In this document: in pieces, positions 45,728 through 54,974 of the stretch
How the letters are laid out: each line of letters starts with the position of its first letter
How positions within the stretch are numbered: position 1 is the first letter of the stretch
Assembly: GCA_964538375.1 (NCBI GenBank)
Contig: CAZIFQ010000002.1
Span: 124,001 to 188,000, forward strand
Direction: 5' to 3'
Length of the DNA: 64,000 nucleotides
From: JAUUZQ01 sp964538375
Lineage (GTDB): Bacteria; Bacteroidota; Bacteroidia; Bacteroidales; GCA-2748055
The notes under the pieces: generated by a model
What the model was told of the DNA's origin: nothing
Database searches by the model: none
The model's input: the letters and a program-made list of their open reading frames with translations, nothing else
Program-made: the position numbers and the translations under genes

Positions 45728-46333
45728 TTAAAATAATTGGATAGCCAGTGATACAAGGAAAGGTACCAAAATCGTAAGTATTACACCATGAACCATAGAG
45801 TGAATCAGATATTCCTTCCCAGATGATTTAATAATAATGGGCAAGGTTGTGTCCATGGAAGTGGCTCCACCTGCTGATATGGGAGCTAGTTTCCCTGCGA
45901 TTTTAGCAAAAAATGGAGCCAGTAACAGTGTAATAACTTCCCTGCTGATATTTGCCAGGAGCGCAATAACACCCAGCGATTCCCCTGACAATTTTGTTAG
46001 AATAATACTTGATAAACTATAATAGCCGAAACCAAATCCCACAGCTAGTGATTCGCCAAACTGCAGTTTCCCAAAGATAAGATGGTACACTACAACTCCG
46101 AGTAGCGTGCCAATAATTGTAGAAAGAGGAATAAAGAAAATCCGGGGGCGAATTGATTTGATGATCGAGAGAAACTTTGGATCAGATCCCAGGTTGATTC
46201 CTACAAAAAGAAGTAATGCATATAAGGCGTAATCCGTTATTCTGCTGATATCAAAGTCAATAGCATCACGAAAAACGATCCCCAGGAACAATCCACCAAC
46301 AAAAAACGATATGATGAATAAACTATCTTTCAT
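45728..46333 (-). CDS. LysO-family transporter, C-terminal part (DUF340)
   Basis: 201 residues with about six membrane helices, matching the second two thirds of LysO (SITGYGYYSL-type region here FGFGYYSLSSIILTKLSGE, and SAGGATSMDTTLP). LysO exports lysine in Escherichia coli. Together with the overlapping upstream 92-residue gene it makes up about one normal LysO (roughly 300 residues), so the protein is split into two chains. Followed by arginine deiminase. Confidence 0.85.
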   Translation of the reverse strand: MKDSLFIISFFVGGLFLGIVFRDAIDFDISRITDYALYALLLFVGINLGSDPKFLSIIKSIRPRIFFIPLSTIIGTLLGVVVYHLIFGKLQFGESLAVGFGFGYYSLSSIILTKLSGESLGVIALLANISREVITLLLAPFFAKIAGKLAPISAGGATSMDTTLPIIIKSSGKEYLIHSMVHGVILTILVPFLVSLAIQLF

Positions 46334-46601
46334 TTTTCTTGTAAAAGATATTCCAGGTGATCCAAGCAGTGAATATGCTTCCGGCCACAGAGAACAGGGC
46401 GATCAGCAAACCAGTGAGTCCAAGAGTATCCAGGTGGTTTCTGACTTCATCATTGATACCAACTCCCAGGCCAAGCAGGAAGAGAAGAGCTGCAATGGAA
46501 ACCAAGGTTAGTTTTCCTGATACAAATTCAAGTTTTTCTTTTTTCCTGAATAGCCACCCAAGCAAAATACCGATAAGAAATACACTGATCAGGATTAACA
46601 T
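46323..46601 (-). CDS. LysO-family transporter, N-terminal part
   Basis: 92 residues with three membrane helices (LISVFLIGILLGWLF, LVSIAALLFLLGLGVGIN, LIALFSVAGSIFTAWI), equivalent to the N-terminal third of LysO. Its end overlaps the C-terminal-part gene by 11 bases in another frame. Splitting of LysO into two cistrons is, as I recall, common in Bacteroidota, so this is not necessarily a frameshift. Confidence 0.8.
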   Translation of the reverse strand: MLILISVFLIGILLGWLFRKKEKLEFVSGKLTLVSIAALLFLLGLGVGINDEVRNHLDTLGLTGLLIALFSVAGSIFTAWITWNIFYKKNER

Positions 46602-46698
46602 TAGGATACAGTTTAGCTCAAAGTAATAAAAGAATTTTTACAATTTCTGCTTTAGTACAATAGAAATAAGAGGGAGAGTATGGATGAGTGGTGAGGGA

Positions 46699-46890
46699 TT
46701 ATCCGCTGAAGTCTGAGGTTTTATGCCGGCCGTCGCAAAATGGTTTGTTCTCTGATAAGCCGCACCTGCAAAGAAATACCGGACCTTCATTCCTTAATAT
46801 TTCTCCTTTAGAATTTAGGATTTCAAATGAGCCGGTTACCTCAATGTATTTGTCTTCAACAACCCGGAATTGAGCAGCTTTTTGTTTCAT
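46699..46890 (-). CDS. CDGSH iron-sulfur domain protein
   Basis: 63 residues consisting of one CDGSH [2Fe-2S] domain: CRCGLSENKPFCDGRH, the C-x-C-x2-S-x3-P-x-C-D-G-x-H signature with three Cys and one His ligand. It lies 3 bases after the larger Fer4/CDGSH gene and belongs to the same transcript. Probably a redox or Fe-S sensor protein in the cytoplasm. Confidence 0.92.
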   Translation of the reverse strand: MKQKAAQFRVVEDKYIEVTGSFEILNSKGEILRNEGPVFLCRCGLSENKPFCDGRHKTSDFSG

Positions 46891-46893
46891 ATT

Positions 46894-47388
46894 TTATTTT
46901 GCTTCAGTAAAACCTATTTTTCTGTGTGTTCCATCACAAAAAGGCATGCTTTTCGAAGCCCCACAACGACAAAATGAGGTCATTACCATAGATTTTAACT
47001 CGTTTCCGTCTGAACCGACAACTTTAAATTCTCCTTCCACTACTATCGGACCATCTTTCATGATGGTAACTTTTGCGGGTTTGGAAGTTTCTTCCTCAGA
47101 CAAGGTTTCAGGAGTGATTTCTTCTGATAAAGAGTAATTATTTGCCTGGAGCTCCTCCTCATTCATCTCTTTGTTGTATTTCCATTCCAGTGCCTGGGTT
47201 GGACATTTATTCACTACTTCAATGATTCGCCTTGTTGGAGCGGCATTAATATTCACCCATGGCCGTTTACCAGGATTAAATACTTCAATCGATTCTCTGA
47301 AACATGTTGTTGCATGAATGCACTTTGATGGTTTCCAGAATACCGTTATCTCATCGTTGGTATATTGTCTTTCCCTTGGATCTTCCAT
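46894..47388 (-). CDS. Fer4_19-CDGSH fusion iron-sulfur protein
   Basis: 164 residues. N-terminal (4Fe-4S) mono-cluster domain (about 10-75; KCIHATTCFRESIEVFNPG and NKCPTQALEW), an acidic Ser/Glu-rich linker (about 75-105), then a CDGSH domain (CRCGASKSMPFCDGTH). This family is described as the divergent 4Fe-4S mono-cluster plus CDGSH type. Pairing with a second stand-alone CDGSH protein suggests the two work together; role unknown. Confidence 0.9.
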   Translation of the reverse strand: MEDPRERQYTNDEITVFWKPSKCIHATTCFRESIEVFNPGKRPWVNINAAPTRRIIEVVNKCPTQALEWKYNKEMNEEELQANNYSLSEEITPETLSEEETSKPAKVTIMKDGPIVVEGEFKVVGSDGNELKSMVMTSFCRCGASKSMPFCDGTHRKIGFTEAK

Positions 47389-47695
47389 TGCTATAAATTT
47401 ACTTAAAAGTTAAGAACAATGAGGAATTGTGAATGTTCATTTAGGAAGTGAGCCAGCGTTAAGAGGAAGCTGAAGTTGGGAGTTCGAAGTTGGGGCCCCA
47501 GCGGGTTCTCATCTTGTAGCCATGGTTCGCTGTTCCGTTCCTGGAAGAAGGTAGGGATGAAGGAAAAGATAAGCAGTGTGGTTAGGTGAAATATACGTAT
47601 TTTAATATGTATATATATATGTATATAACATTTATAAAGTTAAGATAATCAGAAAATTAAAATAGTGCTTCTGGTTTATAAGCCCTTTGGTGTAA
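47389..47695. other. 307-base intergenic region with a GC-richer patch
   Basis: No ORF is supported. It holds a stretch (about 47455-47560) that is more GC-rich than its surroundings, with the direct repeat GAAGTTGGG at 47472 and 47486 and the palindrome TGGGGCCCCA at 47491-47500. An alternating TA/GTATA tract follows at about 47608-47630. It looks like a degenerate intergenic repeat, not a gene. Confidence 0.4.
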
Positions 47696-49132
47696 CTATA
47701 CCAATTCTTTTGTGATTCGTACCCCCATAATAGTAATATCATCCACCTGGGGCAGTTCTCCCATCCAGTCGGTGAGTGCCGTATCTATCTTCATATGTTG
47801 TTTATCAGACGGAAGCTTACTGATGTTGATGAGTAATTCTTTTAGTCTGGACATCATGTATTTCTTACCTTTTGGTCCGCCGAACTGATCTTGCATACCA
47901 TCAGAAATAAGGTACAACATATCGTTCTCCTGAATGTCAATTTCCTGTTGTTCGAAGCAGCCTTCTGATTCTTCTGACTTCTGACCAATAGATCGCTTGT
48001 CCCCGTTATACTTAATGACTTCATTGTCTCGTACGAGCAGCAATGGATTTTTTGCCCCGGAGAAATTCAGTTTTTTGTTCTTTTTATCAATAGAGCATAT
48101 GGCCATATCCATTCCATCGGTATCTACATGAGTTTCATTGTGTGAAAGAACTTCAGGAAATTTTTTACAGAGAAAGCCAAGAATATTAGCAGTTGAGGGA
48201 TATTCCAGTGTCGAAATTGCTTGTTCAATCAGGCCATAACCGATCATACTGAGCAAGGAGCCGGGCACACCATGTCCGGTGCAGTCGATAACCGAAAAGT
48301 ATTTAACATTATTTGTTTCATTCACATAGAAGAAATCACCACTCACTATATCTCTTGGCTTCAGAAAAATGAATGATTCAGGAAATAAGTCTTTCAGGTT
48401 ATTGCGACCGGGGAGATATGATTTCTGCAAAAAACTGGCGTATTTTATACTACCGGTAAGATCTTTATTTTTTTGTTTGATGATGGTATTTTGTTTCTCA
48501 ATTTTGTGCTCGTAGCCCATTACGATCCGGTCGACCATGAGGAATCCAATGATTGCAATAGCAAGCGTAACTATAAATGCAAGTGGGAAAAAACTTTTTA
48601 TAAAATTTTTGGTGGCTTTTAAGGCAATATCCATATTTTGGTGCACATTAAGTCTTAAGCCCGAGCTTGACAAGGGAAGTGATGCAATGATATCTGTCTT
48701 GTCACCATTTTCATAGTTGAGCACTCCCAATAATGGTATTTCTTCTGATAATTTCATCTGCTCAATTTCATCCCTGCTTTGGTAATCGATGAAATTCTCA
48801 ATCATCAGGTTTTTCACCTTTATCTCATTGAAATTTGGAGCGGCAAGCAATTCGCCATGCTCGTTCATAACACAGATGAATCCACCATTTGGCAGATTGA
48901 TTTCCTCGCAAATATTTTGAAGAGAAGCTATCATTTCGTCCGCATTGGAAGTATCGATCTGGGTAGATAAATAGTTGATTACTTCAGAACCGAGGGTTTG
49001 ATTGTCCATGACAATCTGTTTGGTCATCTCTTTTGTAATGAATTGCCGGACAATGAATGTAAACAGGATGGTTCCGCTAAGTACCAGTACTAGTATGCTG
49101 GCAGATAGCAGGAGTTGAAATTTCTTTTTCAC
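47696..49132 (-). CDS. Membrane-bound SpoIIE-type PP2C phosphatase
   Basis: 478 residues. Helix 1 at about 8-30, an extracytoplasmic sensor region (about 30-175), helix 2 at about 180-200, a coiled-coil linker, then a SpoIIE/PP2C domain (about 235-478) with metal-binding VSGDFFYV, DCTGHGVPGS and LISDGMQDQFGG. Such enzymes dephosphorylate STAS or other regulators in response to an envelope signal. No STAS or RsbW partner is next to it. It lies 74 bases downstream of the LytTR regulator. Confidence 0.9.
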   Translation of the reverse strand: MKKKFQLLLSASILVLVLSGTILFTFIVRQFITKEMTKQIVMDNQTLGSEVINYLSTQIDTSNADEMIASLQNICEEINLPNGGFICVMNEHGELLAAPNFNEIKVKNLMIENFIDYQSRDEIEQMKLSEEIPLLGVLNYENGDKTDIIASLPLSSSGLRLNVHQNMDIALKATKNFIKSFFPLAFIVTLAIAIIGFLMVDRIVMGYEHKIEKQNTIIKQKNKDLTGSIKYASFLQKSYLPGRNNLKDLFPESFIFLKPRDIVSGDFFYVNETNNVKYFSVIDCTGHGVPGSLLSMIGYGLIEQAISTLEYPSTANILGFLCKKFPEVLSHNETHVDTDGMDMAICSIDKKNKKLNFSGAKNPLLLVRDNEVIKYNGDKRSIGQKSEESEGCFEQQEIDIQENDMLYLISDGMQDQFGGPKGKKYMMSRLKELLINISKLPSDKQHMKIDTALTDWMGELPQVDDITIMGVRITKELV

Positions 49133-49206
49133 TATTTCAAGGTTTTGATCCCTAATGTACGGATTTATTACTTAGACAATGAAGTCAAGGAATACTTACA
49201 TGTGTA

Positions 49207-49923
49207 TCAGACCAAAAAGTTGTTGTCGAGGTATTTTTGAAATTGTTCTTTATATTGCTCGCTTATGGGGATGTACACATCTTTCCCAAAAATAATACGG
49301 TTACGTTCTATTGTATTTACTTTTTTAAGACTGACAATATAGGATCTGTGAACTCGCATGAAATCTGATGGATTTAGGTATTCTTCCATTTTTTTCATGC
49401 TCATTAGTGCCATGACCGGGCGTTGGCCTTCAATATGGATGCGGACGTACTCACGCATGGATTCAATGTAGAGAATTTCTGCCAGGTTAATCCGCAGAAT
49501 TTTGTATTCTGATTTGATAAAAAGGAATTCTTCGTTACTATTAATTTGCTGTTCATCAGTAGTTTTTGGAGCTAATCTTTCCCTGGCTTTCTCGGCTGCT
49601 TTTAAGAAATCTATATAGCTGATGGGTTTCAGAAGATAATCAACTGCGTCAACCCTGAATCCTTCCACTGCATGTTCACTGTAAGCTGTTGTAAAAATAA
49701 TTTTAGGTGGATTTTTCAATGATTTAACGAAATCCATACCGCTAAGGTCGGGCATATTGATATCAACAAACATCAGGTCTATATTATTTTCCTGGAGAAA
49801 TGGAATTACCTGCAAAGCGTTTTCAAATTTCTCTGTCAGTTCGAGAAATGGAGTTTTTTCGATGTAGCTTACAATTTGTTTCAGTGCAAGGGGCTCATCA
49901 TCTATGGCAATACAACGTATCAT
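49207..49923 (-). CDS. LytTR-family response regulator of the redox/CotH cluster
   Basis: 238 residues. Receiver domain with D8/D9 and phospho-acceptor D54 (FVDINMPDLSG), then LytTR DNA-binding domain (ILYIESMREYVRIHI, FMRVHRSYIVSL). The start overlaps the kinase stop (ATGA type), so the pair is coupled. The likely target is the cluster upstream. Confidence 0.93.
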   Translation of the reverse strand: MIRCIAIDDEPLALKQIVSYIEKTPFLELTEKFENALQVIPFLQENNIDLMFVDINMPDLSGMDFVKSLKNPPKIIFTTAYSEHAVEGFRVDAVDYLLKPISYIDFLKAAEKARERLAPKTTDEQQINSNEEFLFIKSEYKILRINLAEILYIESMREYVRIHIEGQRPVMALMSMKKMEEYLNPSDFMRVHRSYIVSLKKVNTIERNRIIFGKDVYIPISEQYKEQFQKYLDNNFLV

Positions 49924-51074
49924 ACAGGTATTGTTAGATTTACTACAAATATATCTAAGGAATCAGTAATTTCAAGAGAATAGTTTTCACCGAATAGAAG
50001 GCCTAAACGTTTTCGTGAATTCTCCAGCCCTATACCTGAAGCTTCAGTTCCCTCCACCGTACCGGGATTACTGTTCCTGATCTCAAAATTCAACTTGTCG
50101 GAGTTATAGCTGAATCTAATATCTATAAATGAGTTTTCCTTGTAACTGATACCATGTTTAAATGCATTTTCTACATAAGAAGTAAACAACAGTGGTGGTA
50201 TGTTTTTGTCTGGCAATTTCTCGGGAATGAACAACTCAATTCTAACTTTATCCGAATACCTGAGTTGCATTAGCTCAACATAAGCTTTTACGAAATCAAT
50301 TTCTTTCTGTAGAGCAATGCGCTCTCCTTGTGAATCATACAGAAGATGACGCATCAATTTGGAGAGTTTAATAATAGATTCTTTTGCTTCTTCAGCATCG
50401 AAATCCATAAGAGAGTGAATATTGTTTAAGGTATTCATTAGGAAGTGGGGGCTAACCTGGTTTTGAAGAAAAGCCAGTTTGGTTTCTATATTTTCTTTTT
50501 CAGCATTTACTCTTTTTTGTTCTGATTGTGCATATATCACAGAGACCTTAAGTCCGGTGTCAAATCCAACAATTAATAGGGAAATCACAAAAAAACCCAG
50601 AAAAGGAGGCAGCGCTTTCGGTTGTCTTATAGGATTATCCTTTCCTACCGGACCGTCAGGAGGTGGCAGCATATGTTCCGGTGGTGGTGCTAATCTTTCT
50701 CCGGGAGGTAATTGTAAATCGGGAGGCCCCGGGTGATTATGCCTGGTTTCATTGGAAACAGGCCCCATTTTATATTCGGTTTCATAGAGATGAACACCTG
50801 TAGATAAAACTAAAAGCAATACTATTGTTGTAATATAATAGTACAGTCGTTTTTCCTTGAAGAAGAGGTAGGGTAGCAAAATAAATCTGTTAATCAGAAA
50901 GACTGCAAGGAAGGGAATAAACATCTTCCAAACGCCTATGATGTGAGCCCAGTTTATGCCGTTTTCAGAATTTCCAAAAACCAGTGGTGATGCAAACAGG
51001 AGCACCCAGAAGATCGATATGATCAAGGGCTCCTGGAACTTCATAATACGTTTCCTTTTTTTTAGTGCATTCAT
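49920..51074 (-). CDS. LytS-type histidine kinase with Pro-rich loop
   Basis: 384 residues. Membrane helices at about 18-35, 45-68, 78-97 and 160-180. Between the third and fourth lies an unusual Gly/Pro-rich loop (about 106-155; HNHPGPPDLQLPPGE, LAPPPEHMLPPPDGP), probably outside the membrane. Kinase core with QNQVSPHFLMNTLNN (phospho-acceptor His210) and YVENAFKHG. The loop is a candidate sensor and resembles Gly/Pro-rich stretches in the neighbouring CotH, flavoprotein and Spy-like proteins. Confidence 0.9.
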   Translation of the reverse strand: MNALKKRKRIMKFQEPLIISIFWVLLFASPLVFGNSENGINWAHIIGVWKMFIPFLAVFLINRFILLPYLFFKEKRLYYYITTIVLLLVLSTGVHLYETEYKMGPVSNETRHNHPGPPDLQLPPGERLAPPPEHMLPPPDGPVGKDNPIRQPKALPPFLGFFVISLLIVGFDTGLKVSVIYAQSEQKRVNAEKENIETKLAFLQNQVSPHFLMNTLNNIHSLMDFDAEEAKESIIKLSKLMRHLLYDSQGERIALQKEIDFVKAYVELMQLRYSDKVRIELFIPEKLPDKNIPPLLFTSYVENAFKHGISYKENSFIDIRFSYNSDKLNFEIRNSNPGTVEGTEASGIGLENSRKRLGLLFGENYSLEITDSLDIFVVNLTIPV

Positions 51075-51111
51075 TTGGTTTAGAAATTTAGGAATAATTC
51101 GACGAAATATA

Positions 51112-52557
51112 TTATAAACCTAAAAAGGATTCCATGGCATTGTTCCTGGCAGTTACATGATTTTTTAAAGTTTCTACACCAGCATCAAAACTTGCATCGC
51201 TTTGTAGAAAGGTGTATCCAGGTATCTCAGCATAGGCATGTTCTTTCAGCAAATCATAGTATTGATCGTAGAGTGAAGACATTCTTGCCGGCTCAAAAAT
51301 CTCTTCACAGAAATCAAGCATGAAATATTTATACCGTTCTATATACTGTTCATCATTTGCCAGGTAGCGGATCAAGGGCCAATAGCTGCCCACTTCGTCA
51401 AGTGACATGTTTATGGCACCGCTTTGCTTGCCTTCTTGCAATGCTTCATTATTGTCCCAAGGAATCCATGTCAACTTGCCGGTTTCAGAAAAGTTATACA
51501 GGTAATAATTGTGTGTCATTAAACCATAGGTGTCCCAATTTTGCATAGTAGTATTTGCCGCCAGCCATTTTAGAAAGACATCAACATCAAGAACTGTATT
51601 GAGTTCTGCTTTCCATGATGCAGTATCATTGGTCCTGTCGGAACTATTTATTATCGTATAGAGGGAGTTTACATCGGAGTAATCATACAGATCCTCGTTA
51701 TTCTTTTTTTCCATCTCCTCCTCATCATATGTCCCTGAAGCAAAGCTGGCAGCATCACCATCAGGTTTATATAAGTTACCTGTGCTTTCCCCGAATTGGG
51801 AATCCAGCACGGTATCGTCCACTTCTTCAACAAGGGTGTACACTCCATAGTATACAGGTCCGTTACCATAATCGACATAGATTACACAGAATGCAGTTTG
51901 CGGAGACACTAGTCCATAATCAAGAAAGAGGTCGGATCCTACTTTTTCCCTCATAAGCGAGGGATCGTCATAATTATTTTTCAGGTTCAACTGCCGAAAG
52001 CCATAGAAACGCTGGTCTCTAATTTCTGGATAATCACTTTCAAACTCATCAAAGTCGAGTTTAAAAGCAAATTTTTTAATTCCTGAAGTGTAGGTTGTAG
52101 ATAAACTTGAGTTGCCTTTGTAGCGTATTCCAACATGGTACCATTCTGTATCATCAAAGTTGACAGAACATGGAACCCAAACAGGATCAAAGTCTGACAC
52201 TGCTGTTATTCCTCCTCCACCTCCAGGAGGACCTCCCGGACGTGTGCCCGTTGAACCCAGGTTGTCGTCGAGGTCATCCTGCATAAGCTCCCAGTTATCG
52301 CTGCTAATTGTAATGTCAAAACGGAGTACTTCATTTTGATTAAAAACGATATCGTAATTTGGGAAAGTGCTGCTGCCATGAGTCTCTTCTGTCCAATCGG
52401 CAAGCCCCTCTCTACTGATAGAATCATTTTCCAGGGTTTCCTCTTCTTCTACATCAATAATCAGATCGTCGGCCCTGCACGAGTTGAAAGCAATTAGTAT
52501 AGCGACGAAGAGTATGTAATATGTCAACTTGGTAAAAATGGATAATGTCTTTTTCAT
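51112..52557 (-). CDS. CotH-type kinase family lipoprotein
   Basis: 481 residues from ATG 52557, which gives a clean lipobox (AFNSC). The alternative upstream ATG at 52584 would overlap the DUF2490 gene. CotH fold: IRYKGNSSL, the LNLKNNYDDPSLMREKV region, and catalytic-site WIPWDNNEAL preceded by DTYGLMTHNYYLY. A Gly/Pro-rich insert RPGGPPGGGGG follows the N-terminal strand. CotH proteins are secreted protein kinases in spore formers; here it would act at the cell surface or in the periplasm. Confidence 0.9.
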   Translation of the reverse strand: MKKTLSIFTKLTYYILFVAILIAFNSCRADDLIIDVEEEETLENDSISREGLADWTEETHGSSTFPNYDIVFNQNEVLRFDITISSDNWELMQDDLDDNLGSTGTRPGGPPGGGGGITAVSDFDPVWVPCSVNFDDTEWYHVGIRYKGNSSLSTTYTSGIKKFAFKLDFDEFESDYPEIRDQRFYGFRQLNLKNNYDDPSLMREKVGSDLFLDYGLVSPQTAFCVIYVDYGNGPVYYGVYTLVEEVDDTVLDSQFGESTGNLYKPDGDAASFASGTYDEEEMEKKNNEDLYDYSDVNSLYTIINSSDRTNDTASWKAELNTVLDVDVFLKWLAANTTMQNWDTYGLMTHNYYLYNFSETGKLTWIPWDNNEALQEGKQSGAINMSLDEVGSYWPLIRYLANDEQYIERYKYFMLDFCEEIFEPARMSSLYDQYYDLLKEHAYAEIPGYTFLQSDASFDAGVETLKNHVTARNNAMESFLGL

Positions 52558-52561
52558 AGTT

Positions 52562-53218
52562 TTAGAATTTATATTTGTAGCCAATACTTATGATATGCTT
52601 GTTGCGGTATTCAAGCATATAATAGTCCAGTGCATATCCAAGTTTGAGTGAGTTATGCTTATTTAGTTTGTATGATGCTCCCAGAGAGTAGCGCATTTTG
52701 TAAAGCTCATTTACCGAAATATCATGAAAGCCTTCGGCACTGGCATATGGAGTTAGTTTGAAGTTTTTAACATTGTAATCAAGCTTGGCCCTGTAGCGAA
52801 GAAAATCTCCATTGGCATCATCATCAGTATAGTTTGTATATTTCAATCTCACAGAGGGTTTCCACCTGTATACTTTCCTGCCATATTCAGCATCAAAGGC
52901 AAAGCGATGCAGGTACTCTGTAGGATTTGTACTACGTGGGTTGACAATAAACCTGTAGCTTCCGCTTAAGTCCAATCCTTTGACAGGATTATATGAAACG
53001 GTAGACTGAAAGTGATATTTACTTACTGAAAAGTTTTCGTCCCAGCGTATTTCCGGCGTGAAGCTTAATTGCACTTTTTTAATCGGCTTATACGTCAGTT
53101 TAGCTTCTGTGCGTGCCTGGAAATCATTGTCAATTTCCTGTGCCAATATGAAGTTTGTTCCTGTCATCCCTGTTAGAAACAATAGTATCCAGGTTATTTT
53201 ATTTTGTAGAATGTTCAT
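52562..53218 (-). CDS. DUF2490 family outer-membrane beta-barrel protein
   Basis: 218 residues. Signal peptide ending TNFILAQ, then about ten amphipathic strands (KVQLSFTPEIRWDENF, GLDLSGSYRFIVNPRS, LKLGYALDYYMLEYRNKH) and a C-terminal aromatic residue as in outer-membrane barrels. Function unknown. It sits 13 bases after the flavoprotein and 4 bases before CotH. Confidence 0.87.
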   Translation of the reverse strand: MNILQNKITWILLFLTGMTGTNFILAQEIDNDFQARTEAKLTYKPIKKVQLSFTPEIRWDENFSVSKYHFQSTVSYNPVKGLDLSGSYRFIVNPRSTNPTEYLHRFAFDAEYGRKVYRWKPSVRLKYTNYTDDDANGDFLRYRAKLDYNVKNFKLTPYASAEGFHDISVNELYKMRYSLGASYKLNKHNSLKLGYALDYYMLEYRNKHIISIGYKYKF

Positions 53219-53231
53219 TTGCTATGGGTTT

Positions 53232-54974
53232 TTAAGTTGTCGAAGGCCAGCTGTCGAAAGCTTGTTTCTCCATTTGCATTTCACCATTTTCTCCCTTAAA
53301 GATATTGATCCATGCTCTCCAGTTTTCATTATCCATTTCGGGATAGTCCAGCCGGTAGTGACTACACCTGCTTTCTGTTCGCATCAGGGAGGCTTTAAGT
53401 TTCATTTCGGCACTAATAATCATGTTTTCTGTTTCATGTGCCAGCCTGAGTTCGTGCATGTCAGCTGCCCTGAGCATTGGCATATGGTGATCGCGCAATT
53501 CTTCGATATAAGCGAGGGCAGCATCCATCATCTTTTCCTTTTTGATATACAAGACGAAGTTTGGGATCATAACGCCCTGGAGGGTTTGTGTCACGTATGC
53601 AGGGCTATATCCTGCTTCCCTTTTCAGTGGAGCAAATATTTCTTCTTTGATTGTTTCGATCTTCTTCCTGGGAATATCGGCAAGGGATGCAGATGTGCTG
53701 TATTCACTTGCTGCTTCTCCGGCGATTGCTCCCTGCACCGCAGAACCTGCCAGGGAGGACCCGATCTGGGTATAGATTGCACCTGCCATATATGATCCAA
53801 GGGCATCGCCTGCAGCATAGAGACCGGGTATGTTCGATTCGCATTTGTCATTGACAGGCACCAGTCCTTCAGATTTATGGATTGCCATTCCTGCTGATGA
53901 GCCGCCAACTGTTGTTCCATGCATGCCCGGAGGAGCACCTTCTTTTCCTTGCTTGTCACTTTTTGGAGGGCCTGGCCTCTCGTTGTCCATCTTTGCAGGC
54001 CTGTTAAAACCTTCTGGTCTGTAAGGTCCTCCCGATACGTCATTGTTATTTTCCATTCCCGGACCCATTCCTTTTACCGGGTTACCACTAACATAAGCTA
54101 TATAGTTTTGGTCCACACCCAGGTCATGGTGTATCTCCACACTTGTTGTTTCAGGTTTCTGCTCAAACATGCCATGCCAGCCGTCAAAACAAGCTGCAGA
54201 ATTTTCCTGTTGACCACTATGTCCGTCGTTCCATTCTTTGCCGGTCACTTTTGCCCCGATATTATAGGCCATTATTGTGCCATCATGGGTCAGGTCGCAA
54301 ATGGGAAAACCATTTGGTTTGAAACCCCCTGCTCCTGTACAAAGGATTACACTTTTGGCTTTGAATAACAACATCTTTTGTTCGTCTAAACTAAATCCTG
54401 CGGCTCCGGCAATACGGCCCTTTTCTTTTACCAGGTGTGTGATAACGATCCGCTCACTTAGTTTGATGTTTCTTTCCTTAATTGGTTTAATGAAGGATTT
54501 ATTATACAAGGGAGAATCAAAGAATCCCCATTCCCGGAGTTCGTTTACCCTGGCTAGAGAATGCTCTGCCATTTGTCTTGTGTAGACAGGGTTATTTGTT
54601 CCCAGTGCAGATTTAGAAACCATTTGAGTGAATTCATCCAGTGTGACATCAGTCTGTGTGGCGTCATAGGAAAAAATCCCTTTTGCAAAAGGGGTTTGTC
54701 CGGAAGATCCGAGTCGGCCTTTTGAAACCATAATTACTTTAGATCCGGCATCGTGGGCCTTTACTGCGGCAAAGAGTCCAGCCATTCCTGATCCGATTAC
54801 CAGCACATCTGTCTCGTTTTCGAGATATTTTATCTTGTCAGTATCCATCTCTGTTTTATTTTCTCCCCATCCCATTGGAAGGCCCATAGCAGCGAGTGCA
54901 GTTATACTTGCAGCGCTGCCTGCCAGTGCCATGAAGCGACGTCGGGATATTGTATTATTGTTTTGCTCAGTCAT
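53232..54974 (-). CDS. Tat-exported FAD-dependent oxidoreductase (fumarate-reductase/SdhA-like flavoprotein)
   Basis: 580 residues. Tat signal SRRRFMALAG (Arg11-Arg13). FAD site VLVIGSGMAGLFAAVKA, then KGRLGSSGQTPFA; C-terminal FAD motif GLYAAGDALGSYMAGAIYTQ, and a helical domain at the end. Between about 300 and 352 is a low-complexity insert (MGPGMENNND, RPGPPKSDKQGKEG, PPGMHG). No c-type heme motif and no FMN-binding domain. Its start overlaps the cytochrome b stop by 8 bases. It probably receives electrons from the membrane cytochrome; the substrate (fumarate, urocanate-like or another acceptor) is unknown. Confidence 0.87.
   Translation of the reverse strand: MTEQNNNTISRRRFMALAGSAASITALAAMGLPMGWGENKTEMDTDKIKYLENETDVLVIGSGMAGLFAAVKAHDAGSKVIMVSKGRLGSSGQTPFAKGIFSYDATQTDVTLDEFTQMVSKSALGTNNPVYTRQMAEHSLARVNELREWGFFDSPLYNKSFIKPIKERNIKLSERIVITHLVKEKGRIAGAAGFSLDEQKMLLFKAKSVILCTGAGGFKPNGFPICDLTHDGTIMAYNIGAKVTGKEWNDGHSGQQENSAACFDGWHGMFEQKPETTSVEIHHDLGVDQNYIAYVSGNPVKGMGPGMENNNDVSGGPYRPEGFNRPAKMDNERPGPPKSDKQGKEGAPPGMHGTTVGGSSAGMAIHKSEGLVPVNDKCESNIPGLYAAGDALGSYMAGAIYTQIGSSLAGSAVQGAIAGEAASEYSTSASLADIPRKKIETIKEEIFAPLKREAGYSPAYVTQTLQGVMIPNFVLYIKKEKMMDAALAYIEELRDHHMPMLRAADMHELRLAHETENMIISAEMKLKASLMRTESRCSHYRLDYPEMDNENWRAWINIFKGENGEMQMEKQAFDSWPSTT

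Noticed and set aside
45685..45756. Extended N-terminus of arginine deiminase
   Set aside because: The extra 24 codons would overlap the LysO-like gene and do not resemble the family; MSKINVFSEIG is the normal start.
45728..46601. Frameshifted single lysO gene
   Set aside because: Both halves have their own ATG and overlap by 11 bases, and split forms are known to me from Bacteroidota, so a two-gene reading is preferred.
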